The position numbers were made by a program, and so were the translations under genes. This document shows positions 63,467-64,000 of a stretch of 64,000 nucleotides of DNA, piece by piece (the stretch's first letter is position 1; each line of letters begins with the position of its first letter). Where the stretch lies: positions 1,178,001-1,242,000 of the forward strand of contig NZ_MEHJ01000001.1 in NCBI RefSeq assembly GCF_001746415.1. Direction: 5' to 3'. Below the pieces are notes generated by a model. The model ran no database searches. It worked only from the letters and a program-made list of their open reading frames with translations, and was not told the DNA's origin. This DNA comes from Streptomyces agglomeratus (GTDB lineage Bacteria; Actinomycetota; Actinomycetes; Streptomycetales; Streptomycetaceae).

Positions 63467-63769
63467 TCAGACTCCGGTGGGTCCCGGCTGAGGTTCCGGA
63501 TCGGGTACGGGGTCGGGCCCCGGCGGCTTGGGAATCGGATCCGGCGCCGGGCCCGGCGGGACCGGCCCGGGGCCGGGTCCTGGTCCGGGGGCCGGGCCGG
63601 GTTCGGGGGCCGGGCCGGGTTCGGGAGCGGGGCCGGGTTCCGGTCCGGGTACGGGCTCCGGGCCCGGGAGGGGGCCCGGGTCGGGCAGCGGGCCGGGGCC
63701 CGGTCCCGGCACGGGGCCGGGGGGCGGCGTCGGGGACGGCGGAACGGGGTCGGGGTACGGGTGCGTCAT
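63467..63769 (-). CDS. Pro/Gly-repeat protein
   Basis: This 100-aa protein is almost entirely Pro-Gly with Glu, Asp, Ala and Val: a PGP-x repeat such as PGPEPGPAPEPGPAPEP, with a start THPYPDPVPPSPTPP and an end PDPEPQPGPTGV. No signal peptide or hydrophobic helix is present. AGGAGG at good distance before ATG 63769 and the lack of frame-shifts suggest that it is made. It converges with gnd, 11 bp from its stop. Low-complexity proteins like this may be flexible spacers; the function is unknown. Confidence 0.6.
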   Translation of the reverse strand: MTHPYPDPVPPSPTPPPGPVPGPGPGPLPDPGPLPGPEPVPGPEPGPAPEPGPAPEPGPAPGPGPGPGPVPPGPAPDPIPKPPGPDPVPDPEPQPGPTGV

Positions 63770-63943
63770 GGCTGGCCTCCTGCTCTGTCGCCGTGGGGTC
63801 GGGTGGCGGGAACTAGACCACTTTCTCCCCGTGCGGCTGCCCACGCCCGCCGGAGCCACACGCGAGCCGCGGGACGAACCGGAACGCAAGCCCACGCACC
63901 CCTACCGTCCCTGCGGCCCTGCGGCCCTGCCGCCCGATCGCCC

Positions 63944-64000
63944 CTATTGGACGATCGCCGCTGCCGCGCGCAGTCCCGTGGCCGGGCTGGCGAGCACGGG
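63944..64000 (-). CDS. C-terminal end of a gene running off the window
   Basis: The minus strand from 64000 reads VLASPATGLRAAAAIVQ and stops at TAG 63944-63946. This could be the last 18 codons of a gene whose body is beyond the window. Too little is visible to name it. Confidence 0.3.
   Translation of the reverse strand, partial: PVLASPATGLRAAAAIVQ

Overview
The window looks like a chromosomal segment from a Streptomyces-type actinomycete. GC is very high, third codon positions are almost all G or C, GTG starts are frequent, stop/start overlaps are common, and the gene set is typical of the genus (egtABCD, an RmdA-like GGDEF-EAL protein, an Rpf-LysM-M23 hydrolase, dodecin, glgC next to an actinobacterial glgA/glgM). 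From memory the order egtABCD - sdhCAB - rmdA - SCO0930-like lipoprotein - WS/DGAT - rpfD - 6-phosphogluconate dehydrogenase follows the S. coelicolor SCO0910-SCO0975 region. I saw no rRNA, tRNA, CRISPR array, PKS or NRPS.

Region 1 (1-4.7 kb): a LacI-family regulator (cut by the window edge) diverges from an MFS transporter and an alpha/beta hydrolase, with two tandem palindromes in between. The transporter appears frameshifted near its 5' end. A secreted GH18 protein and a PemK/MazF-like gene follow. Region 2 (4.7-8 kb): a TIGR02452 (DUF2263) gene is cut in two by an IS200/IS605 remnant, which itself carries an IS1182-like element inside the hairpin at its right end. All junctions can be read to the base. 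Region 3 (8-18.8 kb): the ergothioneine operon egtABCD, a dodecin, a HAD phosphatase, an LLM oxidoreductase, a degenerate IS1634-like copy with its 6-bp duplication, and a short UvrA-like ATPase.

Region 4 (18.8-21.8 kb, minus strand) is the most interesting part. It is a four-gene unit: a WXG100-like protein, a 534-aa leaderless protein with an N-terminal WXG-like helical region and a C-terminal Cys/His/Asn papain/C39-like peptidase domain, a chagasin-like (I42) cysteine-protease-inhibitor lipoprotein, and a small unknown protein. It reads as a type VII secretion effector with a protease-inhibitor immunity protein. Region 5 (22-31 kb): a second-type succinate dehydrogenase/fumarate reductase (sdhCAB) diverging from a LysR regulator, then an SAM methyltransferase translationally coupled to rmdA, then an SCO0930-like redox lipoprotein.

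Region 6 (30.8-39.9 kb): envelope genes. These are a proline-rich protein whose reading frame changes in its repeat, a DUF4239 membrane protein, two convergent small exported proteins next to a class F sortase, a CE4 deacetylase, an APC permease, a CapA lipoprotein and an ECF sigma factor. Region 7 (39.9-46 kb): a LytS-type kinase and LytTR regulator flank an acetate-type sodium:solute symporter and its DUF485 partner, a likely carboxylate-sensing unit. Two different 17-bp minisatellites and a zinc-binding anti-sigma factor follow. Region 8 (46-64 kb): an Fpg/Nei glycosylase, a WS/DGAT acyltransferase, a PAS-GAF-SpoIIE-HATPase phosphatase, a YndJ/DUF1990/lipase-maturation-factor operon behind two TetR-like operators, a zinc-ribbon SDR-like protein, the glgA/glgC pair with a FhuF-like protein, a DMT exporter, RpfD-like hydrolase, Gnd, and a Pro/Gly-repeat protein.
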